Part shown: piece by piece, positions 1-9,300 of the stretch
Layout of the letters: the number at the start of each line of letters is the position of its first letter
Numbering within the stretch: the first letter of the stretch is position 1
Assembly: GCF_000425445.1 (NCBI RefSeq)
Contig: NZ_AUDL01000004.1
Coordinates: 717,271-781,270, forward strand
Direction: 5' to 3'
Source of the DNA: Flavobacterium denitrificans DSM 15936
Lineage (GTDB): Bacteria > Bacteroidota > Bacteroidia > Flavobacteriales > Flavobacteriaceae
Length of the DNA stretch: 64,000 nucleotides
Notes under the pieces: generated by a model
What the model saw: only the letters and a program-made list of their open reading frames with translations
Told to the model about the DNA's origin: nothing
Database searches by the model: none
Made by a program: the position numbers and the translations under genes

Positions 1-723
1 TTTAATTTGCTCTTCAAGACCAGCTACTTTATTTTCTAAAGCTGCAATATCAGCGTTATCCGACATTACAACCCAGTCAGCATGTTTTGCGTTTTTACCT
101 AAGTAAACTTGTAAACCAATTGTTCCGTTAAACATTAATCCAGAAAAACCTCTGTTTCCTGTCAAGGATGCGCCATCAAAAGTATGATCTTGGTAAGCAT
201 TTAAAATTGTGCTTGCATCGGCAGTCAAAGCAATTCTATCCGTTAGTCTTACCTGGCCAGTTAAACCAGCAATTGCATTACCAATTCTGTCTCTAACGTG
301 ATAGTCTTTGTTTTCTAATTGAGCAACTCCAAAACCTGCGTGTGCTAATAAGCCAAATGTATTAGTCCACGTTTCAAAATTCATAATGCGTCCCAAGTTT
401 GCCACACCTTGCAAATCAATTCTGTAATATTTTGAATCAAAAGGAAGAGAGCTGTTTTTTTGCTCTGTTAAACTATTGTATCCAAAATCAGCTTTTAAAC
501 CAAACTTGTTATTCAGCATGTATCTTACACCCAAATCAGCAGTAAAAGGACTGATTCTTGGGCTGTAATAATTGCTTGATGAAAATGGGCGCTGCGCTTT
601 GTTTAAACCGCCATCAAGTTCGACAGACCATTTATTAAAATTATCTGCAGTTTTTGTCTCTGTTTGTGCACTTACATGCATAATGCTTAAAGCAAATGCG
701 AGCGTAATTACAATTTTTTTCAT
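1..723 (-). CDS. OmpA-family outer membrane protein, N-terminal barrel (partial)
   Basis: The frame is open from the ATG at 723 to the window edge, so 241 residues are visible and the C-terminus is missing. It begins with a signal peptide (MKKIVITLAFALSIMHVSAQ). The rest resembles a small outer-membrane beta-barrel: alternating aromatic strands such as FGLKADFGYNSL and a glycine-rich YLGKNAKHADWV segment. The last visible residues (ADIAALENKVAGLEEQIK) look like the coiled-coil linker that precedes a peptidoglycan-binding OmpA domain in Bacteroidetes. The OmpA domain itself lies outside the window and is inferred. Its likely role is anchoring the outer membrane to peptidoglycan. Confidence 0.8.
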   Translation of the reverse strand, partial: MKKIVITLAFALSIMHVSAQTETKTADNFNKWSVELDGGLNKAQRPFSSSNYYSPRISPFTADLGVRYMLNNKFGLKADFGYNSLTEQKNSSLPFDSKYYRIDLQGVANLGRIMNFETWTNTFGLLAHAGFGVAQLENKDYHVRDRIGNAIAGLTGQVRLTDRIALTADASTILNAYQDHTFDGASLTGNRGFSGLMFNGTIGLQVYLGKNAKHADWVVMSDNADIAALENKVAGLEEQIK

Positions 724-820
724 TGTTTTGAGATTTTTAAATTTTGCCCAAAAAAACGATGTATTGTAAGAATAATCCTCCTCTAAAAGTTATATTTATA
801 ACAGAATAGGTTTAGATGGT

Positions 821-2236
821 TTATCGGTTTACGCTTTGATAAAATTCAGATTCATTGTTATCATCTGAGAATTTTCGCAGTGTATATAGTTTTGTTTTTA
901 GGTCATAATAACCCAAAATGAAATAATCTTTGAATTTAAGAATGGAATGCATTCTTGTTTTTGAATTGTTGTCAATAAAATAGTAGATTTTGTCTGTTGC
1001 GAGAGGTTCTTGTTGCAAGGACGTTGGGTTGAAATTGCTGTCAAAAATACTTTCAAAAAATACTGCTGTTGTGTAATAATTGGGAGTTTCGTTTACTTTT
1101 ATAAAAAGAAATTCCTGGAAAAACTCGTCAAAAGGTTGTTGGTAATCTTGTTTTAATAAACCTCCTAGAGTGATATAAAGATTTTGATCGTTGCTGAAGA
1201 CAGATACAACGGCATTTGCGGTAGATAATTCTTTTAAAAACTTAGTTGTATTTTTTAGTTCTTTAGTTCCCTTATTGCTTTTTTGAATTTGAATTGGGGA
1301 GTTTTTAAAATGGATGCTGTCGTTTTTAGTAACCTCAAAATTTTTAACAATTTGGCCAGATTCAGAATCTTTTATTTCAAAAAGAAATTCTTCATCATTT
1401 GCATTTATTTGATATAACTTATTGTTATAGAAAAAAGAGTTTGATGTTTTTGGTTTTTTTTTACCAAGTGGCTGGGCAAAGTTTTTTTCTTTTATCTCAA
1501 GAGTATTTAAATCGATATCAAAGAATTGTGTGTTTTTAATGTTGTGATCAAGGGTTAAAACTATTCGGTTTTTTTCGGGATAGAACTTAATTTTTGAGTT
1601 TGCTTTATAAATGGAATTATATTCATTCGATTCCATTTTTTCAATAGGATTTTCCACTAGAAGCTGACGAAAGCTTTTGCGCGTCATATTGTTGTTTTGA
1701 AAAATAAACGGACTAAAATCAAGTTCTTTTTGTTCAACTAACCCATTTTTAAAAACATAAAGAGTAAATTTTGCTTCTGATTTGCTTTCACCAAGTATAT
1801 AAAAAGTATTGTTGCTTTGATATTCTGCTCTAATAGTATGTGTTGAGGCAGGAAATATAAATTGAATTGCTTTTGACGTGTTGTTTTCAAAATAATATTT
1901 AATAATAACAATATTATTGCCGTCAGATGTGCTCCAATATAAAGTAGGATTTCCATCTTCGCTGAAACTATAACCCATCAAAGTTCTGTTTTCTATATAA
2001 GTGGTAGAACTGATAAATTGCTTAGTTAAAAATAAAGCACTATTATATCTTAAAATCTTAAAATCTTTCTCGGTTTTTGCAAATACAAAGACTTCATTTG
2101 TTGCATCGTTTTTAGTCGTCAAAATCATTGAAGATTCTGGTTTTGAACCTAAATTTAAGGGGTAAGAAGTTAATACCGTTTGGCTTAACAAAACGGTATT
2201 AGACAATATAGCTAATAAAAAGTAAATTTGTTTCAT
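821..2236 (-). CDS. Secreted protein of unknown function
   Basis: This 471-residue protein starts with a clear signal peptide (MKQIYFLLAILSNTVLLSQ), so it is probably exported to the periplasm or cell surface. The mature part is rich in Asn, Lys, Phe and Tyr. It has many short beta-strand-like stretches and no motif I recognise, and there is no obvious T9SS tail or lipobox. It is alone in its immediate context: the next minus-strand gene upstream ends 38 nt before its start. I cannot assign a function. A beta-propeller or kelch-like fold is possible from the repeated short strands, but this is only a guess. Confidence 0.75.
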   Translation of the reverse strand: MKQIYFLLAILSNTVLLSQTVLTSYPLNLGSKPESSMILTTKNDATNEVFVFAKTEKDFKILRYNSALFLTKQFISSTTYIENRTLMGYSFSEDGNPTLYWSTSDGNNIVIIKYYFENNTSKAIQFIFPASTHTIRAEYQSNNTFYILGESKSEAKFTLYVFKNGLVEQKELDFSPFIFQNNNMTRKSFRQLLVENPIEKMESNEYNSIYKANSKIKFYPEKNRIVLTLDHNIKNTQFFDIDLNTLEIKEKNFAQPLGKKKPKTSNSFFYNNKLYQINANDEEFLFEIKDSESGQIVKNFEVTKNDSIHFKNSPIQIQKSNKGTKELKNTTKFLKELSTANAVVSVFSNDQNLYITLGGLLKQDYQQPFDEFFQEFLFIKVNETPNYYTTAVFFESIFDSNFNPTSLQQEPLATDKIYYFIDNNSKTRMHSILKFKDYFILGYYDLKTKLYTLRKFSDDNNESEFYQSVNR

Positions 2237-2274
2237 GCGTTTTTACGCACAAAAAGTATTCCATTTTTTATTTT

Positions 2275-2904
2275 TTAAGTATTCATCAATTTCTGAAAGA
2301 AATCTACAAATTGACCCATATGCAAACCATCCATTAAGCCGTGGTGCACATAGACTGCCATTGAGATTGTTCTTTTTCCAGTTTCAGAAACCATCATTTT
2401 GCCAAAAGAAACTTTAGGACAACTGTCTGGAAAAGTAAAACTTCTAGCATGTGTTAGTGAAGTAAAATTCAACCACGGAATTGCCGAGAAATGAATTAAA
2501 TTGTCATCATTGAATTCTCTTGTGAAAAGTCCGGTTGTGTTTTGAATTCGTTCGATTTCTGCTAAAGCATTTTTTTCGAAGATTTTGAAATCAGAATTAT
2601 ATTCAATTAAAGAAAATCCGAAAGTTCCATCTTCACGGCCAATGGTTGCCGAGGCATCAATACGATCGTTGATGTATATGTTGTCGTCTGAAATTCTGTA
2701 TTTAAAATTTTCAATCGAATTTACCGCGACTAATGTTTTATGAAGATAATAAATGAAAAACGAAACTTTTAATTCTTTTGCAGTTTGATAAGCCTTGGTA
2801 CAATCGATTTCAACTGTTGCGCCAAAAAAGGGTTCCTGCATTTGTCTGAAATGAGCAAAATGCTCTTTTCTGTTCCAATTTTCTAAGTCTAAAAGTGTTT
2901 TCAT
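2275..2904 (-). CDS. Chloramphenicol acetyltransferase-like protein
   Basis: The 209-residue length is typical of the type A CAT trimer family, which transfers acetyl groups from acetyl-CoA to a hydroxyl. The signature HHGLMDG sits at residues 187-193 and supplies the catalytic histidine and the structural aspartate. The N-terminal NWNRKEHFAHFRQ and the FSAIPWLNFTS segment also match the family. Its ATG overlaps the stop of the HAD gene by one base (TAATG), so the two are probably translationally coupled. Chromosomal Bacteroidetes members are common and often have no proven drug substrate. Resistance should therefore not be assumed. Confidence 0.85.
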   Translation of the reverse strand: MKTLLDLENWNRKEHFAHFRQMQEPFFGATVEIDCTKAYQTAKELKVSFFIYYLHKTLVAVNSIENFKYRISDDNIYINDRIDASATIGREDGTFGFSLIEYNSDFKIFEKNALAEIERIQNTTGLFTREFNDDNLIHFSAIPWLNFTSLTHARSFTFPDSCPKVSFGKMMVSETGKRTISMAVYVHHGLMDGLHMGQFVDFFQKLMNT

Positions 2905-3611
2905 TATAATAAATTCGGAACAACTTCTGCAATCGTTTCAAATGAACTAAAATGCTCGTGTTCGATAGTATGATTAATTTTTTCGTGTTCCCAAGTGGTA
3001 TGAAACGGAATATGAACCGCATAACCGCCAATTCCTAAAACTGGCAAAACGTCTGATTTTAATGAATTTCCAATCATTAAAAATTCATGTGCTTGAATGT
3101 CCAAACGGCCAAGCAATTTTTGATAATCGATTTCCTGTTTGTCTGACATTACCTCAATATGATGAAAATAATGACCCAAGCCAGAACGGTGCAATTTGCT
3201 GTGCTGATCTTTTAAATCGCCTTTTGTGGCAACAACTAATTTGTATTTGCCTTTTAAAGCTTCAAGCGTTTCTTCGATTCCATCTAAAAGTTCAATAGGC
3301 TTTTCTAGCAATTCTTTTCCGTATTGAATTATTTTTTCAATTACAGCAACCGGAATAGTGTTGTTCGAAATGTTCATCGCAGCTTCAATCATCGAAAGAA
3401 TATAACCTTTGATTCCGTAACCGTACAAAGGCAGATTTGCAATTTCAATTTTGAATAATTCTTGTGAAATGCCTTGATGCGAAAGATAATCTTCCATCAA
3501 AGCACAGAATTTATGTTCGGTTTCCTGAAAATAAGGTTCGTTTACAAATAAAGTGTCATCGGCATCAAATGCGATTACTTTTAAGTTTGGTATTTTAGTT
3601 TTATGTAACAT
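2904..3611 (-). CDS. HAD-family hydrolase
   Basis: This is a 235-residue haloacid-dehalogenase-type phosphatase. Motif I is FDADDTLF at residues 15-22, with nucleophile Asp16 and acid/base Asp18. Motif II is the threonine in VVATKGD, motif III a lysine near SDKQEIDYQKL, and motif IV lies in MIGNSLKSDV. A helical cap follows motif I, as in the phosphoglycolate-phosphatase-like subfamily. The substrate cannot be read from sequence. It is the first gene of a two-gene unit with the CAT-like gene, which it overlaps by one base. Confidence 0.85.
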   Translation of the reverse strand: MLHKTKIPNLKVIAFDADDTLFVNEPYFQETEHKFCALMEDYLSHQGISQELFKIEIANLPLYGYGIKGYILSMIEAAMNISNNTIPVAVIEKIIQYGKELLEKPIELLDGIEETLEALKGKYKLVVATKGDLKDQHSKLHRSGLGHYFHHIEVMSDKQEIDYQKLLGRLDIQAHEFLMIGNSLKSDVLPVLGIGGYAVHIPFHTTWEHEKINHTIEHEHFSSFETIAEVVPNLL

Positions 3612-3654
3612 AGTTTTTTTGTTTCAAGTTTCAGGTTTTCTTTGTTTCAGGTTT

Positions 3655-3790
3655 TTTGTCACGACCCGAGCGATAGCGAACAGGCGAAGCAATTCACGAA
3701 TTATTAAACAAATCTGCGCAATCTGCGTGAAATCTCGAATTGCAAAAACTATCAGTGTAAACCCGTTTAATCCGTAAAATCAGCGGGCAA
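3655..3790. repeat. Flavobacterial intergenic repeat
   Basis: The gap between the HAD and EamA genes holds repeat-like sequence and no ORF. It contains CCCGAGCGATAGCG near 3665 and a segment with AATCTGCGCAATCTGCGTGA near 3710. It ends with a CCCGTTTAATCCG...CAGCGGG hairpin-like segment. Related degenerate text (AAACGGATTTAC, CACAGATT) occurs at 16875-16915 and 50148-50180. These look like members of one dispersed non-coding family. Confidence 0.5.
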
Positions 3791-3791
3791 A

Positions 3792-4676
3792 CTATTTAGT
3801 AAAAAGTCTTTTCAAAGAAATCGTTTTGTCATAAAATGTAATTCGGATTCCGAAAAGTAAAATGATGCCACCGAAAACCATCTGTAAAGTTATTTTTTCT
3901 TCTAAAAACAACCAAGCCAAAATGGATGTAATTACTGCCTGACTCAATAAACTCAACGAAACTCTGGTCGCGCGCATGTGTTGTGTGGCATAACTGATCG
4001 AAAGCCAAGCACACAATTGACAAATCACCGCTTGCAAAACCAACACAAACCATCCTGTATTTGAAAATCCTCTAAAAGGTTCGTTTAATGAATAACATAA
4101 AATTCCGAGATAGATACTTGACGCTGATAAACTAATCGTCATAAACGACAAAACATCAACTTCTGAAAGTACATTTTTGCTGACTAAAAGATAAATCGAA
4201 TAAAGAATGCCCGATAAAACGGCAAACAGAAAGGCTTTATCAAAGTTTAAATCGATAAAAAACTCAAAACCTACTAAAGTAACCATTCCGAACAAAGCAA
4301 CTAATGTTCCGATCCAAAAATTCGTTGCAGGTTTTGCTTTCAAAAAGAAAAATGAACCAACGCCAACCCAAACCGGTGATAAATTAGTCAATAAAGAAGC
4401 CTGAGTCGCACTTGATTCCTGAATGGCAATATTCCAAACGGCTACATCTGATGAAAATAATATACCGCAAAGCATTGCCAAAAGCGTAAATTTTAGACTT
4501 GGCAGTTTGAAATTTTTGCTCAGAATTGTATAGGGCAAAAGCAAAAGAACAGCGAAAAACATTCGGTAAAAAGCCGAAATTAATCCTGGAGTTAAACGTA
4601 ATTTTACTAATATCGGAAAAATCGATATGCAAAGTATACCGCAGATTAGGGCTAATCTTGGTTTTGTGAGTTTCAT
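3792..4676 (-). CDS. EamA/DMT-family transporter
   Basis: This 294-residue integral membrane protein has about ten hydrophobic segments arranged as two five-helix halves, the usual EamA (drug/metabolite transporter) layout. It carries the typical SSATQASLLTNLSPVWVGV stretch in the first half and LSLLSQAVITSILAWLFLEE in the second. Substrates of this family range from amino acids to nucleotide sugars and cannot be told from sequence. It is monocistronic: 97 nt separate it from metG downstream in coordinate order, and a repeat-bearing gap lies on the other side. Confidence 0.85.
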   Translation of the reverse strand: MKLTKPRLALICGILCISIFPILVKLRLTPGLISAFYRMFFAVLLLLPYTILSKNFKLPSLKFTLLAMLCGILFSSDVAVWNIAIQESSATQASLLTNLSPVWVGVGSFFFLKAKPATNFWIGTLVALFGMVTLVGFEFFIDLNFDKAFLFAVLSGILYSIYLLVSKNVLSEVDVLSFMTISLSASSIYLGILCYSLNEPFRGFSNTGWFVLVLQAVICQLCAWLSISYATQHMRATRVSLSLLSQAVITSILAWLFLEEKITLQMVFGGIILLFGIRITFYDKTISLKRLFTK

Positions 4677-4773
4677 TTTTATTTCTTTATTTTTTGGCGT
4701 ACATCAAAAATGAAATTGCGTGAATCAGTTAAAATATAACCGATTCACGCAATTTTATATAGTTTATAAAACC

Positions 4774-6909
4774 TTAGTTTACGGTTGATCCGTTTGGTGC
4801 ATCCGCATCTGGGTTTACAAAAACCAGTTTTCCTTCGGCATTTGTTGTCATCAAGATCATTCCTTGGCTTTCAACACCGCGTAAAGCTCTTGGAGCAAGG
4901 TTTGCTAATACAGAAACACGTTTTCCGATAATTTCTTCTGGAGAAAAACTTTCAGCGATTCCAGAAACAATCGTGCGAACATCAATTCCAGTATCTACTT
5001 TTAGCACTAAAAGTTTGTTTGCTTTTGGCATTTTTTCAGCTTCTAAAATGGTTCCGATACGAATATCCATTTTTGCGAAATCTTCAAACTGAATTAAATC
5101 TTTTTGAGGTTCAACTTGTTTGTTTTCGGCAAGATTAGCTGTTTTTGTTGCTTCCAATTTATCTATTTGTTTTTGTATTTCTTCGTCTTCAATTTTTGCG
5201 AATAGCAATTCTGCTTCACCAATTTTGTGTCCAGCCGGAATTAAATCTGAGTTTTCAGAAATGTCATTCCATCCTAATGTTTTATCGATAATAATATCTT
5301 TTGCATCACGATCTTTCTCTTTCAAGAATTTGCTGAATCCCGCAAAATGCTCTTTCAAATCTCCTAAATTCAAGATTTTCGAAAGTTTAGTTGCTGTAAA
5401 AGGTAAAAACGGTTCAGCCAAAACGCTCAACGCAGCTGCAATTTGCAATGCCACATACATTTGTGTCTTTACACGCTCTGGATCGTCTTTCATTACTTTC
5501 CAAGGCTCTTCGTCTGCCAGATATTTATTTCCTAAACGAGCCACATTCATCAATTCGCCCAAAGCTTCACGGAATCTGTAACGCTCCACTGAACTTGAAA
5601 TTACAGCTGGATATGCTTTTAATTCTGCTAAAGTTTGTTCGTCAACTTCTGTAAATTCGTTTGGCGTTGGAATAACCCCTTCGTAATACTTATTGGTCAA
5701 AACTACCACACGATTTACGAAATTTCCAAAAACAGCAACCAATTCGTTGTTGTTTCTCGCTTGGAAATCTTTCCAAGTAAAATCGTTATCTTTTGTTTCA
5801 GGAGCATTTGATGTTAAAGCATAACGCAAAACATCTTGTTTCTCTGGAAAATCTTCTAAATATTCGTGCAACCAAACGGCCCAGTTTTTAGAAGTTGAAA
5901 GTTTGTTTCCTTCCAAATTCAAAAACTCATTTGCCGGAACGTTGTCTGGTAAAATGTAGCTTCCTTCTGCTTTTAGCATCGCTGGGAAAATAATACAGTG
6001 AAAAACAATATTATCTTTTCCGATAAAGTGAACTAGTTTAGTATCCTGATCTTTCCAATATGGTTCCCAGTCTTTTCCTTCGCGCGCTGCCCATTCTTTT
6101 GTAGAAGAAATATATCCGATAGGCGCATCAAACCAAACATAAAGTTTTTTGCCTTCGGCGCCTTCAACAGGAACGTCAATTCCCCAATCCAAATCACGCG
6201 TTACCGCACGAGGTTCTAATCCTGCATCAATCCATGATTTTACTTGTCCGTAAACGTTCGTTTTCCAATCATTTTTATGACCTTCTAAAATCCATTCACG
6301 TAAAAAAGCATCATAACGATCCAAAGGTAAAAACCAGTGTTTTGTAGATTTCAAAATTGGGGTTTCTCCAGTAATTGTCGATTTTGGATTGATCAAATCT
6401 GTAGCATTTAAAGAAGATCCACATTTTTCACATTGATCTCCGTAAGCCTCTGGATTATCACATTTTGGGCAAGTTCCAATTACAAAACGGTCCGCCAAAA
6501 ACTGATTTGCTTTTGCATCGTACAATTGCTCTGTAACTTCTTCAATAAAATCACCTTTGTCATACAATGTTCTAAAGAATTCCGAAGCCGTATCGTGATG
6601 GATTTTTGCCGATGTTCTAGAATAATTGTTGAATGAAATTCCGAAATCAGAAAATGATTTGCGAATAATTCCGTCGTATTTATCGATAACTTCTTGTGGT
6701 GTAATTCCTTCTTTTTTGGCTTTCATCGAAATTGCAACGCCGTGTTCATCGCTTCCGCAAATAAATGCAACATCTTTTCCTTGCAATCTTAAATATCTCG
6801 AATATATATCTGCAGGCACGTAAACCCCAGCCAAATGCCCAATATGGATTGGTCCGTTGGTGTAAGGCAATGCCGCCGTGATCGTATATCTCTTTGGATC
6901 TTGTATCAT
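4774..6909 (-). CDS. metG: Methionyl-tRNA synthetase
   Basis: This 711-residue class I aminoacyl-tRNA synthetase charges tRNA-Met for translation. HIGH is at residues 22-25 within [16 protein letters not shown] zinc-binding [18 protein letters not shown] segment lies in the connective domain, and the KMSKS loop appears as KLSTSK. The last ~110 residues (from about [16 protein letters not shown]) form the EMAP/Trbp111-type tRNA-binding domain that dimerises the enzyme. The length matches the long form in Bacteroidetes. A TAnnTTTG-like box lies 20-27 nt upstream. Confidence 0.97.
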   Translation of the reverse strand: MIQDPKRYTITAALPYTNGPIHIGHLAGVYVPADIYSRYLRLQGKDVAFICGSDEHGVAISMKAKKEGITPQEVIDKYDGIIRKSFSDFGISFNNYSRTSAKIHHDTASEFFRTLYDKGDFIEEVTEQLYDAKANQFLADRFVIGTCPKCDNPEAYGDQCEKCGSSLNATDLINPKSTITGETPILKSTKHWFLPLDRYDAFLREWILEGHKNDWKTNVYGQVKSWIDAGLEPRAVTRDLDWGIDVPVEGAEGKKLYVWFDAPIGYISSTKEWAAREGKDWEPYWKDQDTKLVHFIGKDNIVFHCIIFPAMLKAEGSYILPDNVPANEFLNLEGNKLSTSKNWAVWLHEYLEDFPEKQDVLRYALTSNAPETKDNDFTWKDFQARNNNELVAVFGNFVNRVVVLTNKYYEGVIPTPNEFTEVDEQTLAELKAYPAVISSSVERYRFREALGELMNVARLGNKYLADEEPWKVMKDDPERVKTQMYVALQIAAALSVLAEPFLPFTATKLSKILNLGDLKEHFAGFSKFLKEKDRDAKDIIIDKTLGWNDISENSDLIPAGHKIGEAELLFAKIEDEEIQKQIDKLEATKTANLAENKQVEPQKDLIQFEDFAKMDIRIGTILEAEKMPKANKLLVLKVDTGIDVRTIVSGIAESFSPEEIIGKRVSVLANLAPRALRGVESQGMILMTTNAEGKLVFVNPDADAPNGSTVN

Positions 6910-6928
6910 AATTCAATTTTATTGAGTG

Positions 6929-6936
6929 CAAAAATA
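6929..6936 (-). promoter_or_regulatory. Candidate -7 element for metG
   Basis: On the minus strand this reads TATTTTTG, a match to the Bacteroidetes TAnnTTTG -7 box. It lies 19 nt before the metG ATG. No TTG is seen at the expected -33 distance, so support is partial. Confidence 0.4.
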
Positions 6937-6973
6937 AGCAATAGAATTGAGATTTTAATATTACGCGAAGATT

Positions 6974-7202
6974 CACGAAGAATTTCGAAGAGATTCGCTA
7001 AGATTTTGTGAATTTGGTTCTCGCAAAGTCGCAGAGTCGCAAAGTTTTTGTTTTTAAGTTAAGGATCAACCATGCAGTTTGTCATTTCTAGGAACTAGAA
7101 ATGACAAACTAGTCCTAAAAACTTTGCGCGTCTGCGCCTTTGCGAGATTATTTTTAACTTCTTTCATAAAAAACTTTGCGAATCTCTGCGAAATTCTTCG
7201 TG
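6974..7202. repeat. Nested inverted repeat between metG and GH43 gene
   Basis: Three inverted pairs are nested around nearly the same centre. The outer arms are 6974-7002 and 7174-7202 (29 nt, two mismatches). The inner arms are 7019-7049 and 7117-7147 (31 nt, three mismatches). The central hairpin is 7076-7090/7096-7110, a perfect 15-bp stem with loop GGAAC. The inner module CGCAAAGTCGCAGAGTCGCA recurs at 30767-30795 and, inverted, at 30935-30963. The element fills most of the 384-nt gap between two divergent genes, and no ORF is evident there. Confidence 0.85.
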
Positions 7203-7293
7203 TATCTCTGTGTAAAAACCTAACAAAATTTCATTCGATTAAAACCTTATGGTCTTTTTGACTATATTTGGAAAAAATATCAAAACATACATC

Positions 7294-8793
7294 ATGAATA
7301 AAATATATCTAACCTTTTTAGTATTGTTTTCGCTTTGCGGTTATTCTCAATCACAACCAGAAAAGAATTTAAAGCAAGGGCAATATTCAAATCCAATTTT
7401 TGCAGGCGATTATCCCGATCCGAGTTTGTTAAGGGATGGAAAGGATTATTATGTTGTACATTCTTCTTTTGATTATTATCCCGGACTTTTAATCTGGCAT
7501 TCGACCGACTTAATGAATTGGGAACCTGTAGCCAATGCGCTTCATAAATATGTTGGAGCCGTTTGGGCACCGGATTTAATTAAATACAACAATAAATATT
7601 ACATCTATTTTCCTGCGAATAATACCAACTTTGTCGTCACGGCAGATTCTATAAATGGCCCTTGGAGTGAACCTGTCGATTTAAAAATCGGAAATATCGA
7701 TCCTGGACATATTACAGATGATAAAGGAAATCGGTTTTTGTATTTCAGTAACGGCGGTTATGTAGCTTTATCAAAAGACGGACTTTCGGTAACAAGCGAA
7801 TTAAAACATGTTTATGACGGTTGGAAAATTCCGCGCGAATGGAGTATTGAATGTTTTTGTATGGAGGGGCCGAAACTGTTTAAACGAGGAGAATATTATT
7901 ATTTGACCGTTGCCGAAGGCGGAACTGCAGGCCCGGCGACAAGTCATATGGTGATTTCGGCACGATCAAAATCGCCTTTTGGACCTTGGGAAAACTCACC
8001 TCATAATCCGATTGTGCGAACCAACAACAGCTCTGAAACTTGGTGGTCAAAAGGACATAGCACTATTTTTGAAGATACCGACGGAAAATGGTGGATGATT
8101 TTTCATGCTTATGAAAAGGATTATTACAATTTAGGACGCCAAACTTTATTGCAACCTGTAGAATGGACAAAAGAGGGTTGGTATAAAATTCCAGATAATG
8201 TTCAAACTGATAAACCAATTGTAAAACCAGAAGGTAAAACACTTCCTGAGTTTTTTTTAAGTGATAATTTCTCAGGTTCAGCTTTAAAACCGCAATGGAA
8301 ATTTTATAATGGCGTAGAAAATTCGAGATTTAAAGTTGCCAATAACACATTAACAATTGAAGGAAAAGGCGATGGAGTAGGAAGCAGTTCTCCTTTAGTA
8401 GTTGTTCCAGGCGGTCATTCTTATTCGGCCGAAGTTGAAATGGAAATGGAAGGTGACGCAACAGGCGGTTTAGTTCTTTTTTATGACAATAAATATTACT
8501 CAGGAATTTTAGCCGATCAAAATAATATTTTGGCAAATTTGAGAGGATGGCAATTTCCCACAGAAAAAAATACCCATACAAGAAAAGTCTTTCTTAAACT
8601 TAAAAACATTAAAAATACAGTTGATATGTTTTACAGTTTAGACGGAAAAGACTGGAAGAAAATCGAGAATTCTGTTGAAGTTTCAGGATACAATCATAAT
8701 GTGTTAAGTGGATTTTTGGGATTAAGAATTGGTCTTTGTTCTATTGGAAAAGGTAGCGTGAAGTTTAAAAATTTTGTTTACAAGGCGCTTTAG
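7294..8793 (+). CDS. Glycoside hydrolase family 43 protein
   Basis: This 499-residue secreted glycosidase starts at the ATG at 7294, where a signal peptide begins (MNKIYLTFLVLFSLCGYSQ). The frame extends 45 nt upstream but adds no family sequence. The five-bladed GH43 propeller opens with FAGDYPDPSLLRDG, whose YPDP aspartate is the catalytic base. It continues with VWAPDLIKYNNKYYIYFPA, and EGPKLFKRG supplies the general-acid glutamate. From about residue 325 a beta-sandwich domain follows (LSDNFSGSALKPQWKFYNG). Expected substrates are xylan or arabinan side chains. No SusCD pair is next to it, so it is not in an obvious polysaccharide-utilisation locus. Confidence 0.9.
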   Translation: MNKIYLTFLVLFSLCGYSQSQPEKNLKQGQYSNPIFAGDYPDPSLLRDGKDYYVVHSSFDYYPGLLIWHSTDLMNWEPVANALHKYVGAVWAPDLIKYNNKYYIYFPANNTNFVVTADSINGPWSEPVDLKIGNIDPGHITDDKGNRFLYFSNGGYVALSKDGLSVTSELKHVYDGWKIPREWSIECFCMEGPKLFKRGEYYYLTVAEGGTAGPATSHMVISARSKSPFGPWENSPHNPIVRTNNSSETWWSKGHSTIFEDTDGKWWMIFHAYEKDYYNLGRQTLLQPVEWTKEGWYKIPDNVQTDKPIVKPEGKTLPEFFLSDNFSGSALKPQWKFYNGVENSRFKVANNTLTIEGKGDGVGSSSPLVVVPGGHSYSAEVEMEMEGDATGGLVLFYDNKYYSGILADQNNILANLRGWQFPTEKNTHTRKVFLKLKNIKNTVDMFYSLDGKDWKKIENSVEVSGYNHNVLSGFLGLRIGLCSIGKGSVKFKNFVYKAL

Positions 8794-8885
8794 TTTTTTG
8801 TCGCGGAGGCGCAAAGGCGCAAAGTTTATTATTTCACGCAGATTTTTACAGATGACTCATTTAAAGAACTTCGATTCTTAGTAAA

Positions 8886-8918
8886 AAAACTTTGTGTCTT
8901 ACCGCCTTCGTGGCAAAA
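8886..8918. repeat. Interspersed 33-nt repeat, copy 1
   Basis: This copy runs from ACTTTGTGTCTTA to GCCTTCGTGGCAAAA. Close copies lie at 16961-16993 and 30986-31018. A degenerate counterpart (GTCGCGGAGGCGCAAAGGC) follows the GH43 stop at about 8800. All are intergenic. Confidence 0.75.
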
Positions 8919-9017
8919 CTCACATAAAATAGAACCAGTTTAAACTAGCCATCATATTAAAATCTTCAGAATATATTTCGCAATCTTTGCCTTTCGAAAA
9001 AAACAAAAAACAAATTT

Positions 9018-9245
9018 ATGAGCAAGACGAAATTAATCATCAATAAAAACGGATCAATCAAAATTGAAGGCGATTTTGAAATAATGGATCCAGAAGGAAC
9101 TGTTTACGGATTACAAGGAAGACAAGCTTTAGGACTTTGCCGTTGCGGACATTCGGCAAATAAGCCATTTTGCGATGGCGCGCACAGAAACAATTTTGAA
9201 CATGATTCAAAGGCGTTTGATTTGCCTCCAATGAAGACAAACTAA
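9018..9245 (+). CDS. CDGSH iron-sulfur domain protein
   Basis: This 75-residue protein carries CRCGHSANKPFCDGAH, a full match to the CDGSH signature CxCx2(S/T)x3PxCDG(S/A/T)H. Three Cys and one His bind a 2Fe-2S cluster. The rest is a short beta-rich scaffold with no membrane anchor, so it is probably cytoplasmic. Members act in redox or iron handling, but its precise role is unknown. It is a single-gene unit ended by a strong hairpin terminator shared with the convergent PhzF gene. Confidence 0.92.
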   Translation: MSKTKLIINKNGSIKIEGDFEIMDPEGTVYGLQGRQALGLCRCGHSANKPFCDGAHRNNFEHDSKAFDLPPMKTN

Positions 9246-9266
9246 GAAATTCAGTTTTTTAAACAC

Positions 9267-9300
9267 AAAAAAAGCGACATCCTAAAATGTCGCTTTTTTT
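9267..9300. terminator. Bidirectional rho-independent terminator
   Basis: AGCGACAT (9273-9280) and ATGTCGCT (9287-9294) form an 8-bp stem with a 6-nt loop. It is flanked by A-runs on the left and T-runs on the right. It serves both the CDGSH gene and the convergent PhzF gene, whose stop overlaps the T-run. Confidence 0.9.

Noticed and set aside
2275..2904. Chloramphenicol resistance gene
   Set aside because: The family motif is present, but chromosomal relatives often have no drug activity and there is no mobile context. I therefore call it only CAT-like.
7249..7293. Upstream start for the GH43 gene at 7249
   Set aside because: The added residues precede the signal peptide and match no family sequence. 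The ATG at 7294 fits a normal signal peptide.
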